Assembly (NCBI GenBank): GCA_016707445.1
Contig: JADJHR010000008.1
Coordinates: 186,001 to 250,000, forward strand
DNA length: 64,000 bases
From: Rubrivivax sp.
GTDB lineage: Bacteria > Pseudomonadota > Gammaproteobacteria > Burkholderiales > Burkholderiaceae_C
Direction: 5' to 3'
The notes below the pieces were generated by a model. The model saw only the letters and a program-made list of their open reading frames with translations. It was not told where the DNA came from and did no database searches. A program made the translations under genes and the position numbers. Each line of letters begins with the position of its first letter. Position 1 is the first letter of the stretch. Positions 10,301-18,872 of the stretch are shown piece after piece.

Positions 10301-12278
10301 GCGTCTGCACCGCCGTGGTGTCGAAGCGGATACCCGACTGATCGATGATCAGGTCGACGGCATCCAGGTAGGGGCGCAGGCGGGTCTGCAGTACCAAGGC
10401 GCCGTAGACCGAGTCTTTAAGCGCGGCGTAAGCCAGGGGTAGCGCTTCGGTTGCGGCCGCGGGGAAGTTGAATCGATAAACAGCGTCGAACGGCGACCAG
10501 CTGACCACCTCGACAAAACGCGACAACGCGCCCTCGCCATTGAACGCTCCGAGCACCACCACCATGGCCACGAAACCCTGGGCATCCTCCAAGTCGAGAA
10601 AGAGCGGTCGCCGAACGGAGGGTGCGAACACGTTGTTCTGTGTGTTTCCACCATGGTCCGGGGCGTAGGAATCTGCTTGGTAACCGGCCGCACCAAGCCT
10701 TGCGGCCAGCGGCAGCCATGTGCCGATCGCGGGTGCTTGACGAAACGCCTCGGCTTCGCTGCGCCACGGGATGCCCAGCCGGTCCATGCGCAAGCCGTAC
10801 AGGTCGGCAAAGTCCGTGGCATCCAGCGGTCCGCTGACGGGCAGATAGGCCGGGTAGGAGGATTCCAACTTGTCTGTCATGGCCGCATCCAAGCGCGGTC
10901 CCGTCAGCGCCCAGGCCTTGAGCAGCCCATCGATAGCCGCCAACTGTGCCGAGCGCGTGGTGGCTGCCGCGAATGCCAACACCTGATTGGTCAAAGCTGC
11001 AGCCTGCGCGGTGCCCGAGCTCATCGCCTCTCGCAGATCACGCAGTGCGCCGCTGCCGCCCATGTCGGGCAGCGCGCGCGCCGCGGCACTCAGCGGAATG
11101 GTGTTTGTGAAATCGCGGTAGAAGGGGTTGTTGGTGAGATCGAGGTTGCCTGCCTGCATCAGCACGCTGTCGATCTGCGTGGTGCTGCCGTTGGCTCGTG
11201 TAACGCTGGCCGTGCCAGTCATGGCGTTGCCGTTGCCCAGGTTGCTGCTGCTGGGCGTGACGTTCAACGAGATGGACGTGATGCCGGCTTGGGGCAGGCT
11301 TTGCAATTCGCCTGTCTGACTCAGGCCGTCACTGTTCAAGTCGCGCCAGACCTGTAAGTTGGCAAACTGCGCATCGCTGGCGTTGAAGTCGCCGTCGCCG
11401 TAGCCCGCAGAGCCAAGGGCTCCGTGGCCGGTGTCCAGTGAAGCCAGTGCTTCGAAACCGTTTGAAGCGTGGCGCGGGGTATACGTGACGACGCCGTCGA
11501 TCACCTGAGTGCTGGTGATCAGCGTGTCGACCCCGAAGAGCTCTCGGCCAGAGTCGATGCGGCCATTGCCGTTGCGGTCCAGTACCAACCAGGCGTCATC
11601 GGGCAGCAGCCAGCCGGTGCCGGTGCGTACGCCGTCGGCGTCGTGGTCGAAGAGCACGGTGCCGTTCGCGCCGCCTACCCCCATGGTTTCGATGCCGTCG
11701 CCGTCGAAGTCGATGGCCAGGGGGTCGCGAGGGGAGGGGGCCAAAGCGCGACGCCAAAGGTCGCTTACTTGATCCCATATGCCGGGTGCCGGGTATGCGC
11801 GGCCCTCTCGATTGAACTCTGAGCGACTATAGTATCGATAGTATTGATCTAGAATCGGTCGTGAATTTAGTGAAGGCCAAATGGCACCATCCGTTGGAGC
11901 ATCTGTTACTCTCGCTTTTCTTGTTGCTTCCCAAACAAAGTCAATACAACTATTCCACGCCCAATTGTATTTCTGATACGAACCAAATGACTGAAGAAAT
12001 CGCGTATTATCAGCCCATGTTTTTACGCTCTGGTACTGTGACTCGGAGATATCAAAACTCCATTCTCCAATTCTCTGTTGATAGTGAATACTATCATTAT
12101 CATAAACCTTTCCGAGACCGTTTGGTGTGCCGCTGACCGCAGGAGCCCAACCATAGTCCGAGGACACACCCGTCGAATTTACGAGTGTGAACCACATATG
12201 CCCTACTTCTGAGATTCTTTCGTCGCCAGAAAGGGGAGAACCTCTTGGGGCAATCTTTATTATTATTGAATACGACAT
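4367..12278 (-). CDS. Giant RTX (calcium-binding) T1SS substrate with hydrolase-like N-terminal head; frameshifted near the C-terminus
   Basis: This is the predicted secreted substrate of the adjoining exporter, about 2,636 residues if the frame is repaired. Residues 1-155 form a head with His27 (GHMWFTL) and Cys111 (WNSCIDFVW). Residues ~188-300 carry EF-hand-like calcium motifs (DFDGDGIET, DRNGNGRIDSGRELFG). From ~733 onward there are about ten blocks, each pairing GGxGxD nonapeptides with a beta segment ending near FADGTxWxLxxI. These are typical of RTX proteins that fold on exposure to extracellular calcium. The ATG at 12278 has GGAG nine bases upstream, inside the preceding gene. After GTAGSADI near 4662 the frame is lost: the straight reading ends at 4275 in unrelated sequence. 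The other frame gives the expected C-terminus, with DLEVSIIGGTDSATISNWYS and a tail ending VIAANWT, stopping at 4367. No signal peptide is seen, as expected for T1SS. Confidence 0.9.
4652..4672 (-). other. Apparent frameshift in the RTX gene
   Basis: On the minus strand the in-frame reading GSADI-L-C-W-G-W becomes nonsense from here on. The reading one frame over immediately gives FFAGGGVAANQLWLRR and then a complete RTX C-terminal domain. Repair needs a net loss of one base or gain of two within the ATTCTTTGCTGGGGG stretch. That stretch holds a T run and a run of five G, both plausible sites for sequencing slippage or replication slippage. The conserved coding sense of about 295 bases after the break suggests a recent event or a read error. 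Confidence 0.85.
4731..6830 (-). repeat. Four 525-bp in-frame tandem repeats inside the RTX gene
   Basis: The same landmark (GTAGGTGT on the plus strand, ATAGGTGT at the last) recurs at 4731, 5256, 5781, 6306 and 6831, exactly 525 bases apart. A second landmark (gtcgtgccgt) recurs at 4981, 5506, 6031 and 6556, also 525 apart. Each unit codes 175 residues: calcium nonapeptides, then YLFGKGDGQDLI, then a beta-rich segment ending NLAAIQARL. The copies are nearly identical with no length change, which points to recent amplification or ongoing gene conversion. Confidence 0.95.
8302..9858 (-). repeat. Three 519-bp in-frame tandem repeats inside the RTX gene
   Basis: The landmark aacacgtc recurs on the plus strand at 8302, 8821, 9340 and 9859, spaced exactly 519 bases. 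A second landmark (cccag near caagtcccag) recurs at 8541, 9060 and 9579. Each unit codes 173 residues with RGDGxDxI, then AAGKINTLKFKPGVLPGDL, then KVTINGFFFFDQPQSIYNGV. This is a different repeat subfamily from the 525-bp units, so the gene has grown by at least two separate amplifications. Confidence 0.93.
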
Positions 12279-12706
12279 AATTTATTTCTCCATAGATAAT
12301 ATATCCATCGCACCAATTTAATCAGCGCAAATGCTGGAATAATCAGAACGCCAATTAACAGAATTTCAGACAATAACGATCCTCCCATGAAGAGTAGCTC
12401 CTCAAAGCCAATCTGAAATTGCTCGATTAACCATCGTCCTATACCGGCGGAAAAAATTAGCAACACCATCTCAATCCAGCTTGGTAGACGAAAAATCATG
12501 AATCCATAAAGAAGAATAAGAAATACAGATAAACCTCGACCTTGCGAGGTTGCCCATATAAATGGAATGGCAAAGACGTCTGGGTACTTATACCCAAAAT
12601 GAAGCGAGAAATACTCTGCCTGCCGCATCATCGGTAGCCCGCCAAGGGAACCAGCCGCAGCGACCACTAGCATGGCGACGTATAGTCGACGTGGTAGCTT
12701 GCTCAC
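12263..12706 (-). CDS. Small multi-spanning membrane protein next to the RTX head; candidate immunity protein
   Basis: I do not recognise a family for this 147-residue protein. It has about four hydrophobic segments: near residues 8-28, 45-72, 75-92 and 103-130. A positively charged N-terminus (MSKLPRRLYVAM) and C-terminus (WRNKLCRIQ) suggest both ends face the cytoplasm. It lies between hlyD (64-base gap) and the RTX gene, overlapping the latter by 16 bases, and its last codons carry the RTX ribosome binding site, so the two should be co-translated. The start is a GTG at 12706; an ATG at 12673 is an alternative that would remove the charged end. Its base composition is AT-rich, like the RTX head and unlike hlyD. 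A role in self-protection or in assisting secretion is inference from context only. Confidence 0.7.
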   Translation of the reverse strand: MSKLPRRLYVAMLVVAAAGSLGGLPMMRQAEYFSLHFGYKYPDVFAIPFIWATSQGRGLSVFLILLYGFMIFRLPSWIEMVLLIFSAGIGRWLIEQFQIGFEELLFMGGSLLSEILLIGVLIIPAFALIKLVRWIYYLWRNKLCRIQ

Positions 12707-12770
12707 TTTTCAAATCCGGCACGCATTTGGATAATGCTTCCGCGATACGCGACACGTAAGTTCACTGAAA

Positions 12771-14192
12771 TCACCTCTCCCTCAAACTCTCACCCAACCT
12801 TTGTTGCAAGGGGCTGAGCAGATACTCAATCACCCGTCGCCGCCCAGTCTGTATCTCCGCCGTCAAACTTAAGCCCGGTGTCAAAGCCACGCGCCGATCG
12901 TCCACCGCGATGTCCTCGGCAAGCAGCCGCAGCGTTGCCGGAAAGATCGCCCCGCGCTTTTCGTCAACCACCGCATCAGCACTCACGCGCAGCACAGTGG
13001 CTGGCACAGTGCCGTAGCGGGTGAAACTGAAGGTCTCGAGCTTCACCGCCACCGGCTGCCCCGGCTGCACGAAACCAATGTCCTTGTTCTCCAGCATCAC
13101 TTCGGCGGTCACTTCGGCACCGTCGGGAACGATGACCATCAGGGCCTGCGCGGGCGTGACCACGCCGCCGGCGGTGTGCACCGCCAGTTGCTGCACGGTA
13201 CCGGCCGCAGGTGCGCACAAGCGTGTCAGACGCTCGCGCTGCTCGGACTTGCTGCTTTCCTGCAGCAGCTGCGCCACTTTGGACCGCGCCTGGCTGCCAC
13301 GGTCGCTCCACACCCGAACGGCCTCGCTTTGCTGCGCACGCGAGGCGTCCTGGGCTTCTTGAATGGCAGCCTCGGATTCGCGGCCGCGCGCCAGCAAGGT
13401 CGCCAGGTCACGCTCAATCTCCAGCCGCTCGCGCGCGCGGTCCTCGCCGGCATGGCGCGGCGCAAAGCCGTCGCTGGCCAGGTCCACGGTATCGGTCTCG
13501 CGCCGCCGAGCCAGCGGCAAGGTGCTTTGCAGCTTCACGATCTGCTCTTGGGCGGTGTCGCGCTCGGCCCGGCGACGCATCAACTCGGTCCGCAGACGGT
13601 CGCGCTTGCTGTTGAAGTCTTGCCATTCGGCAGCCAGCAGCGCCTGCTGATCCGCATCGACGCGCTGCAACCTGGGCGCTGCCCCTTGCGTGACGGCGCG
13701 CACCAGGGCCTGGCTGCGCTCGGCCTCAGCTTGCATCGTCCGCAGCTGCTCGGCCAGGTTGGCCTTGTCGGCCGTCGCGCCGGTCGGGTCCAGTTCCACC
13801 AGAAGTTGGCCGGCGCGCACCTTGTCGCCATCGCGAACATGGATGACGCGCACCACGGCGGCGTCCAGCGGCTGGATGAGTTTGCTGCGCTCGCTGACGA
13901 CGATGCGGCCCGCCGCCACGGCCACGATGTCGACCTGGCCGACTGTGGTCCAGACCAGCGCCGCGAGGAACAACACAATGATCACGGCCATGGCGCGGCG
14001 CGGCGCCGGGTGCACCGGCGTTTCCTGCAGGCTCAGCGCCGCGGGCAGAAAGGCGGCTTCGTCAGCCAGACGGCGCGGGCCTGCCAGTTCATGCCGCATG
14101 GCCCAGGCCGCAGCCGCCACCGTGCGGTAGCGCGCGGCCAGTTCCACCCAGGGGTGGCGCAGTGCGGCGGCGGCGGAGTTGGCCTGTTTCAT
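12771..14192 (-). CDS. HlyD-family periplasmic adaptor (membrane fusion protein) of the T1SS
   Basis: HlyD proteins bridge the inner-membrane ABC exporter to an outer-membrane TolC channel. The 473-residue product has the family plan: a cytoplasmic stretch (about 90 residues, longer than usual), one transmembrane helix (AMAVIIVLFLAALVWTTVGQ), and a first barrel-sandwich half starting GRIVVSERSKLIQPLDAAVV. A long coiled coil rich in Arg, Glu and Gln follows, then a second lipoyl half (APAAGTVQQLAVHTAGGVV) and a C-terminal beta barrel. I chose the ATG at 14192: it forms a 4-base ATGA overlap with the exporter stop and has AGAAGG upstream. An in-frame upstream start at 14270 would lie deep inside the exporter gene. 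No TolC homologue is present in the window. Confidence 0.93.
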   Translation of the reverse strand: MKQANSAAAALRHPWVELAARYRTVAAAAWAMRHELAGPRRLADEAAFLPAALSLQETPVHPAPRRAMAVIIVLFLAALVWTTVGQVDIVAVAAGRIVVSERSKLIQPLDAAVVRVIHVRDGDKVRAGQLLVELDPTGATADKANLAEQLRTMQAEAERSQALVRAVTQGAAPRLQRVDADQQALLAAEWQDFNSKRDRLRTELMRRRAERDTAQEQIVKLQSTLPLARRRETDTVDLASDGFAPRHAGEDRARERLEIERDLATLLARGRESEAAIQEAQDASRAQQSEAVRVWSDRGSQARSKVAQLLQESSKSEQRERLTRLCAPAAGTVQQLAVHTAGGVVTPAQALMVIVPDGAEVTAEVMLENKDIGFVQPGQPVAVKLETFSFTRYGTVPATVLRVSADAVVDEKRGAIFPATLRLLAEDIAVDDRRVALTPGLSLTAEIQTGRRRVIEYLLSPLQQRLGESLRER

Positions 14193-16390
14193 GCACCGCC
14201 TTCTTGCTGCATGCGCCACAGCTGCGCGTACAGACCCGGTTGTTGCAGAAGCTGCGGGTGCGGGCCGCACTCAACGATGCGGCCGCAGTCCATCACCACA
14301 ATGCGGTGGGCGCGGCGCACGGCGCTCAGGCGGTGGGCAATGATGAGCACGGTCCGGCCTTGGCAGATGGCGGCCATGTTGCGCTGGATGAGGCTCTCGC
14401 TTTCATAGTCCAAGGCGCTGGTGGCTTCGTCGAAGATCAGGATGCGCGGCTGGGTGAACAGGGCCCGCGCAATGGCCACGCGCTGCCTTTGCCCGCCCGA
14501 CAAGCTGGCGCCTTGTTCGCCCACGCGGGTGTCGTAGCCTTCGGGCAGTTCACTGATGAAGTCGTGTGCGCCGGCCAGCTGGGCCGCCTGCACCACCTGT
14601 TGAAGCGGCGCGGCGGGGTCGGTGATGGCGATGTTCTCGCGCACGCTGCGGTTGAACAGGAAGTTGTCTTGCAGCACCACGCCGAGCTGACGCCTCAGTT
14701 GGGCGGTGTCGATCGACGCCAGGTCGATGCCATCCACCAGCAAACGCCCTTGTTCAGGCACGTGCAGGCGCTGGATGAGCTTGGTCAAGGTGCTCTTGCC
14801 TGAGCCTGACCGGCCGACGATGCCGATCACCTCACCCGGATGGATGTCGAGCTGGATGTCGTGCAGCACCGGGGCCGCTTCAGGCCGGTAGCGAAAACTC
14901 ACGCTGTTCAGCGTGATGCGGCCCTGCAGCGCTGGCAGCTGCACGGCGCTGGACGGCGGCACTTCAGTGCGGGTGTTCAGGATGTCGGCCAGGCGGCGCA
15001 TCGACAGCCCCGTCTGCTGGAAGTCTGACCACATCTGCGCGATGCGCATGATGGGTTGCGCCACCCGGCCTGCAAACATGTTGAACGCGACGAACATGCC
15101 GACGGTCAACGCACCGTCCATCACCAACTGCGCGCCCAGCCACAGCATGGCGGCGTTGACCAGTTTGCCAATCAGGTTGACGCTTTCATGCGCACCGGTT
15201 GCCAGGGTGCCGGTGCGAAAACTGGCCGACACATAGGCTGCAAGCTGCTCGTCCCAGCGCCTGGCCAACTGCGGCTCAAGCGCGCCGGCCTTGACGGTCT
15301 GGATGCCGGTGATGCCCTCCACCAACAAGGCCTGGCTTTCGGCGCCACGGGCAAACTTCTCGTCCAGCCGGGTGCGCAGCACCGGCACCACTGCCAGGCT
15401 CAACAGCAGGTACAGCGGCAGGCTGATCAAGACGACCAGGGTCAGCTTGACGCTGTACAGCAGCATCACCGCGATGAAGACGACGCTGAACAGCACGTCA
15501 AGCACGAGTGTCAGCGCGTTGCCGGTGAGAAAGCTGCGGATGTTCTCCAGCTCGCGCACGCGTGCCACCGAATCACCCACGCGGCGCGCCTGGAAGTACG
15601 ACATGGGCAGCGCCAACAGATGGCGGAACAGGCGCGAGCCCAGCTCCACGTCGATGCGGCTGGTGGTATGGCTGAAGACGTAGGCTCGCAATACCGTGAG
15701 CGTGCTTTCGAACAGCGCCACCGCCACGAGGCCGACCACCAGCACGTCCAGCGTGCTGAAGGCCCGGTGCACCAGCACCTTGTCCATCACCACCTGGAAG
15801 AACAGCGGGCTGACCAGTGCAAACAGCTGCAGTACCAAGCTGACCAGCAAGACCTCGGTGATCAGCTTGCGATGTTTGACCAGGCTGGGAATGAACCAGC
15901 TGAAGTCAAAACGAGCCATTTCACCCACCAGGCTGGCACGGCTGGTGATGAGCAGGAGCTCGCCCGTCCACTGCCGGGCAAACGTATTCAGCGGCTCGAT
16001 GACAGGACGATGGGGTTCAGTGGTCAGGTCTTGCAGCAGCACACGCTGGCCATCGCACTGGGCCAGCACCACGGACTTGGCATCTCGCATGCGGGCCAGG
16101 GCCGGCAGTGGTGTGACGGCCAAGCGGTCAGCCCTGGTGCGCGCCCAGCGTGCCTTCAAGCCCAGGTGGCGCGCAGCCCGCAGTAGGTCGGCCGGCGTCA
16201 CGGGCTCGTGAGGACCGAGGCCCAGCGTGTGTCGCAGCATCGCCGGCTCGGCGGCCACCAGGTGCAGGCGGGCCAGCAAGCAAAGCGCGGCCAGAGAGGC
16301 ATCGCCGCGCTCGGGGCTTGATTGCGGCCCGGGTGCACCGGCCGAGTCGAATCGATCGACCACGGCCGCGCCCACCGAAGGATGAGTCAC
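14189..16390 (-). CDS. Type I secretion ABC transporter, HlyB/RtxB type
   Basis: This exporter powers one-step secretion of RTX proteins. The 733-residue chain aligns with HlyB over most of its length. It has an N-terminal C39-peptidase-like domain (residues ~28-150), six transmembrane helices (~175-450, with PLFFQVVMDKVLVHRAFSTL), and a nucleotide-binding domain. In the latter, the Walker A is at 526-534 (GRSGSGKST), LSGGQ at 630-634 and Walker B at 650-655. The position of the C39 catalytic cysteine is not Cys (GDASLAALCLL), so this is a non-cleaving, substrate-docking domain as in HlyB. That agrees with a substrate that keeps its C-terminal signal. The start is a GTG at 16390 with a strong GGGAGG site. 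Confidence 0.95.
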   Translation of the reverse strand: MTHPSVGAAVVDRFDSAGAPGPQSSPERGDASLAALCLLARLHLVAAEPAMLRHTLGLGPHEPVTPADLLRAARHLGLKARWARTRADRLAVTPLPALARMRDAKSVVLAQCDGQRVLLQDLTTEPHRPVIEPLNTFARQWTGELLLITSRASLVGEMARFDFSWFIPSLVKHRKLITEVLLVSLVLQLFALVSPLFFQVVMDKVLVHRAFSTLDVLVVGLVAVALFESTLTVLRAYVFSHTTSRIDVELGSRLFRHLLALPMSYFQARRVGDSVARVRELENIRSFLTGNALTLVLDVLFSVVFIAVMLLYSVKLTLVVLISLPLYLLLSLAVVPVLRTRLDEKFARGAESQALLVEGITGIQTVKAGALEPQLARRWDEQLAAYVSASFRTGTLATGAHESVNLIGKLVNAAMLWLGAQLVMDGALTVGMFVAFNMFAGRVAQPIMRIAQMWSDFQQTGLSMRRLADILNTRTEVPPSSAVQLPALQGRITLNSVSFRYRPEAAPVLHDIQLDIHPGEVIGIVGRSGSGKSTLTKLIQRLHVPEQGRLLVDGIDLASIDTAQLRRQLGVVLQDNFLFNRSVRENIAITDPAAPLQQVVQAAQLAGAHDFISELPEGYDTRVGEQGASLSGGQRQRVAIARALFTQPRILIFDEATSALDYESESLIQRNMAAICQGRTVLIIAHRLSAVRRAHRIVVMDCGRIVECGPHPQLLQQPGLYAQLWRMQQEGGA

Positions 16391-16761
16391 GGTCCCTCCC
16401 TGTCAGCAGCGGCGACTTCCGGCGCCAGCACCCCATCAGGCAAGCGCCGGCTGTACGCTCAAATGCCGAGGCATGAATATGGCATGCAGTCAGTCACCCG
16501 TCAGCCGTGGCCCCGAGGTTTCACCGATGCAAAGCCTTACAGGGGTTCGCCGATCGGATGCAGGAGGCCAGCGCCTGCTGTTTGGGGCAGGACGGGCTGG
16601 AGGACCGCCCCTCCATTGACTTGAGCCGCAAGCAAGCGCCGGTGACACCTTTTCGGACGAGGCAAGGCATGCAAGACCCCGCGTGCAGCGGGCGGCAGTT
16701 CGACTGATTGCCGCAGTTGACTTGAGAAGTGATGCAAATAAAGCGACACTTGTCGCCGAAA
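16391..16761. other. Divergent intergenic region between the T1SS operon and the MNT/HEPN pair
   Basis: About 370 bases without a convincing gene on either strand. It must hold promoters for both divergent transcripts, but I see no strong -35/-10 pair. TTGACT at 16717-16722 is an isolated -35-like hexamer with no good -10 at the right distance. A 14-bp palindrome lies at its right end (described separately). No transposase remnant or tRNA is seen. Confidence 0.5.
16743..16756. promoter_or_regulatory. Perfect 14-bp palindrome ahead of the MNT gene; candidate autoregulatory operator
   Basis: GCGACA-CT-TGTCGC is a perfect inverted repeat ending five bases before the ATG at 16762. The adjoining product carries an N-terminal winged-helix domain, so an operator for autorepression is a natural reading. 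The assignment is inference. Confidence 0.45.
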
Positions 16762-17364
16762 ATGCATCAATCTTTGCCATCGCTGTTGTTCCCGGAGTAT
16801 CGGCGCCGGGTACTGGGCCTGCTGTTGTTGCGGCCCGATGAAGCCTTGCATGGCCGCGAAATCGCCCGCCGCACGGGGCTGCCAGCCGGCACCATCACGC
16901 GCGAGTTGGGCAAGTTGGCGCAGGCGGGTCTGCTCAAGCGCGAGAAGCGCGGCAACCAGCAGATCTACAGCGCGGACACCAGTGCTCCCATCTTCAGCGA
17001 ACTGGCCAGCATCCTGCGCAAGACCTCCGGCTTGGCCGACGTGCTCGCCCAGGCCCTGACGCCGGCGGCAAACCAGCTTCAGGTGGCCTTTGTGTTTGGC
17101 TCCGTGGCACAGGGCCGAGAGACTGGCGGCAGCGACATCGACGTGATGCTGATCGGCGACCTCGGCTTCCGCCAAGCGGTGGAACTGCTGCACCCCACGC
17201 AGTCGGTACTGGGTCGCGACGTGAACCCCAAGGTCTTCACCGCGGACGAGTTCATCGCCAAGGTCCCGACTGAGCCCTTTCTCGCCGACGTGCTGGCCAA
17301 ACCCAAGCTGTTCTTGATCGGAAACGCCCATGTCCTTGAAGAACTTGCTGGGCATCAGCCTTGA
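16762..17364 (+). CDS. HTH-fused MNT-type nucleotidyltransferase (MntA-like, antitoxin side of a MNT/HEPN pair)
   Basis: MntA-type proteins AMPylate and silence HEPN toxins. The 200-residue protein has a winged-helix N-terminus (residues ~10-70, HGREIARRTGLPAGTITREL) and a minimal nucleotidyltransferase domain. The latter has the full GSx10DxD motif: FGSVAQGRETGGSDIDV, with Gly113-Ser114, Asp125 and Asp127, so it looks catalytically intact. I chose the ATG at 16762 because family members begin close to the HTH; GTG 16729 and ATG 16732 are in frame but would put the palindrome inside the gene. Its 3' end overlaps the HEPN gene by 35 bases, which fits a translationally coupled toxin-antitoxin operon. 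DNA binding in addition to AMPylation is inferred from the HTH. Confidence 0.8.
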   Translation: MHQSLPSLLFPEYRRRVLGLLLLRPDEALHGREIARRTGLPAGTITRELGKLAQAGLLKREKRGNQQIYSADTSAPIFSELASILRKTSGLADVLAQALTPAANQLQVAFVFGSVAQGRETGGSDIDVMLIGDLGFRQAVELLHPTQSVLGRDVNPKVFTADEFIAKVPTEPFLADVLAKPKLFLIGNAHVLEELAGHQP

Positions 17365-17767
17365 CGCGGTGCCGCCGGACAAGGCGCTGGTGGCCAAGCT
17401 GCTGGCCGCCGCACAACGCAACATTGCTGACGCGAAGCTGCAGGGCCTGAGCGCTGAGAACCGGTTCGATGCCGCCTACAAGGCCATCATGCAAGCCGCC
17501 ATCGTGGCCTTGCACGCCAATGGCTACCGCACCTTGACCAGCAAACCCGGTCATCACCAAACGGCCATCCAGACGCTGCCGCAGAGCGTGGGCCTGCCAC
17601 AAGCCCAGGTCGTCGTGCTGGACGCCCTGCGCAAGCAGCGCAACCTGTCCGACTATTCCGGCGATCTCATTCCCGACGCCATCTCGGCCGAGTGCTTGGC
17701 TTGCGCCGTCGACCTGCTGGCGCAGGTCCGCGCATGGCTTCAGGCTCACCGGCCCGATCTGAGCTGA
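17330..17767 (+). CDS. HEPN-domain protein (HepT-like partner)
   Basis: HEPN proteins are all-helical; many are metal-independent RNases that pair with an MNT antitoxin. This 145-residue protein is predicted helical throughout (NRFDAAYKAIMQAAIVALHA and a C-terminal LACAVDLLAQVRAWL). It sits directly after, and overlaps, the MNT gene. The catalytic Rx4-6H motif is not intact: the equivalent stretch reads RKQRNLSDYSG (residues 101-111), with Asp108 where the His is expected. The protein may be a non-nuclease HEPN subtype or an inactivated toxin. The start is ATG at 17330. Confidence 0.78.
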   Translation: MSLKNLLGISLDAVPPDKALVAKLLAAAQRNIADAKLQGLSAENRFDAAYKAIMQAAIVALHANGYRTLTSKPGHHQTAIQTLPQSVGLPQAQVVVLDALRKQRNLSDYSGDLIPDAISAECLACAVDLLAQVRAWLQAHRPDLS

Positions 17768-17803
17768 GCGGCGGGAAATGCGCGCACCCTCGACATTCCG
17801 GGC

Positions 17804-18823
17804 CTACTTCTTGGCGTCGATGATCCCCAGCTGCTCGCCCAGCGTGCGGTACAGCTGGTACTGGGCCCGGACGAAGTCGCGCGTTTCTTCCGGCGACTTG
17901 ACATAGGGCACCGAGCCGGATTGCGCGGTGCCGGCCTGCCAGGCCGGATCGGCGGCGACGGTCTTCAGCGTGGCGGCCAGCTTGTCGCGCACGTCGGCCG
18001 GCAGGCCGACAGGCCCGAAGACGGCGCTCCAGCCGACGATGCGCTCCATCTCGGCAAAGCCCAGCTCGCGCGCGGTGGGCACGTCGGGTGCCGCGGCCAG
18101 GCGCTCGGGTGTGGTGACCATCAGGGCGCGCAGCGTGCCGGCCTTCAGATGGCCCAGGAACGGCCCCATGCTGCCGCAGGAGAAGTCGGTCTCGCTGGCC
18201 AGCAGCGACTGCACGGTGTCGCCCGTACCCTTGTACGGGATCATGGTGGGCGTCTGATCAGGCGTCAGCTTGAGCAGGCTGAACAGTTCACGCGGGCCCA
18301 TGTCGTTGGTGGTCAGCTGGCCGGCGGTGCCGAAGTTCATCGACTTGCCCTTGGCGCGAATGGCCTTGATCAGGTCGTCCAGTGTCTTGTACGGCGACTT
18401 GGCGTTGACCGTGCAGGCATAGGGGTTGAGTTCAAGCGTGCCGATGAAGGTGTAGTCGTCCCATTTGTACTTGGTCGACGTGGGCTGGATCGCCGGCAGG
18501 ATGGCCTGCGAGCCGGTGCGCGCCAGCAGCAGCGTGTAGCCGTCGGGCGCGGCTGCAACCACCTGGGCCGAGCCGATCACGCCGCTGGCGCCGGTCTTGT
18601 TGACCACGATCACCGTCTGCCCCAGCACGCGCTGCGCAGCGGCGGCGAAATTGCGCCCTGCCAGATCGGCGTCACCGCCGGCGCTGTAGGGCGCGATCAC
18701 GGTGATCGGCCGGTTGGGGTAGCTGCTCTGCGCCCAGGCGGCGCTGCTCAGGGCAAACGATGCGCTGGCGACGGCAGTGGCAACGAAGAGCTGCTGCATC
18801 CGGTGCGTGAAGGCTGGAACCAT
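17804..18823 (-). CDS. Bug-family periplasmic substrate-binding protein (tripartite tricarboxylate transporter receptor)
   Basis: Bug receptors bind small carboxylates in the periplasm and are strongly expanded in Burkholderiales. The 339-residue protein has a signal peptide (LFVATAVASASFALSSAAWA, cleavage before QSSYPNRP) and the typical fold entry YPNRPITVIAPYSAGGDADL, with VNKTGASGVIGSAQV next. The ATG at 18823 has GGAG upstream; an in-frame start at 18934 would add 37 unrelated residues inside the neighbouring gene. It is last in the minus-strand catabolic cluster. No TctA/TctB membrane partners are present, so it may work with a transporter elsewhere or act as a sensor. Confidence 0.9.
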   Translation of the reverse strand: MVPAFTHRMQQLFVATAVASASFALSSAAWAQSSYPNRPITVIAPYSAGGDADLAGRNFAAAAQRVLGQTVIVVNKTGASGVIGSAQVVAAAPDGYTLLLARTGSQAILPAIQPTSTKYKWDDYTFIGTLELNPYACTVNAKSPYKTLDDLIKAIRAKGKSMNFGTAGQLTTNDMGPRELFSLLKLTPDQTPTMIPYKGTGDTVQSLLASETDFSCGSMGPFLGHLKAGTLRALMVTTPERLAAAPDVPTARELGFAEMERIVGWSAVFGPVGLPADVRDKLAATLKTVAADPAWQAGTAQSGSVPYVKSPEETRDFVRAQYQLYRTLGEQLGIIDAKK

Positions 18824-18872
18824 GGTCGTCGTATCTCCGGGTGGTTGATGCGTTGGGTTGGTGGGATGGTGA

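Noticed and set aside
16514..16570. A stretch resembling parts of a c-di-GMP-I (GEMM) riboswitch (GATGCAAAGCC followed by GGTTCGCCGATCGG) upstream of the T1SS/MNT region.
   Set aside because: The conserved GGCAAACC half and the paired linker are missing and the second half is too short; only single blocks resemble the consensus.
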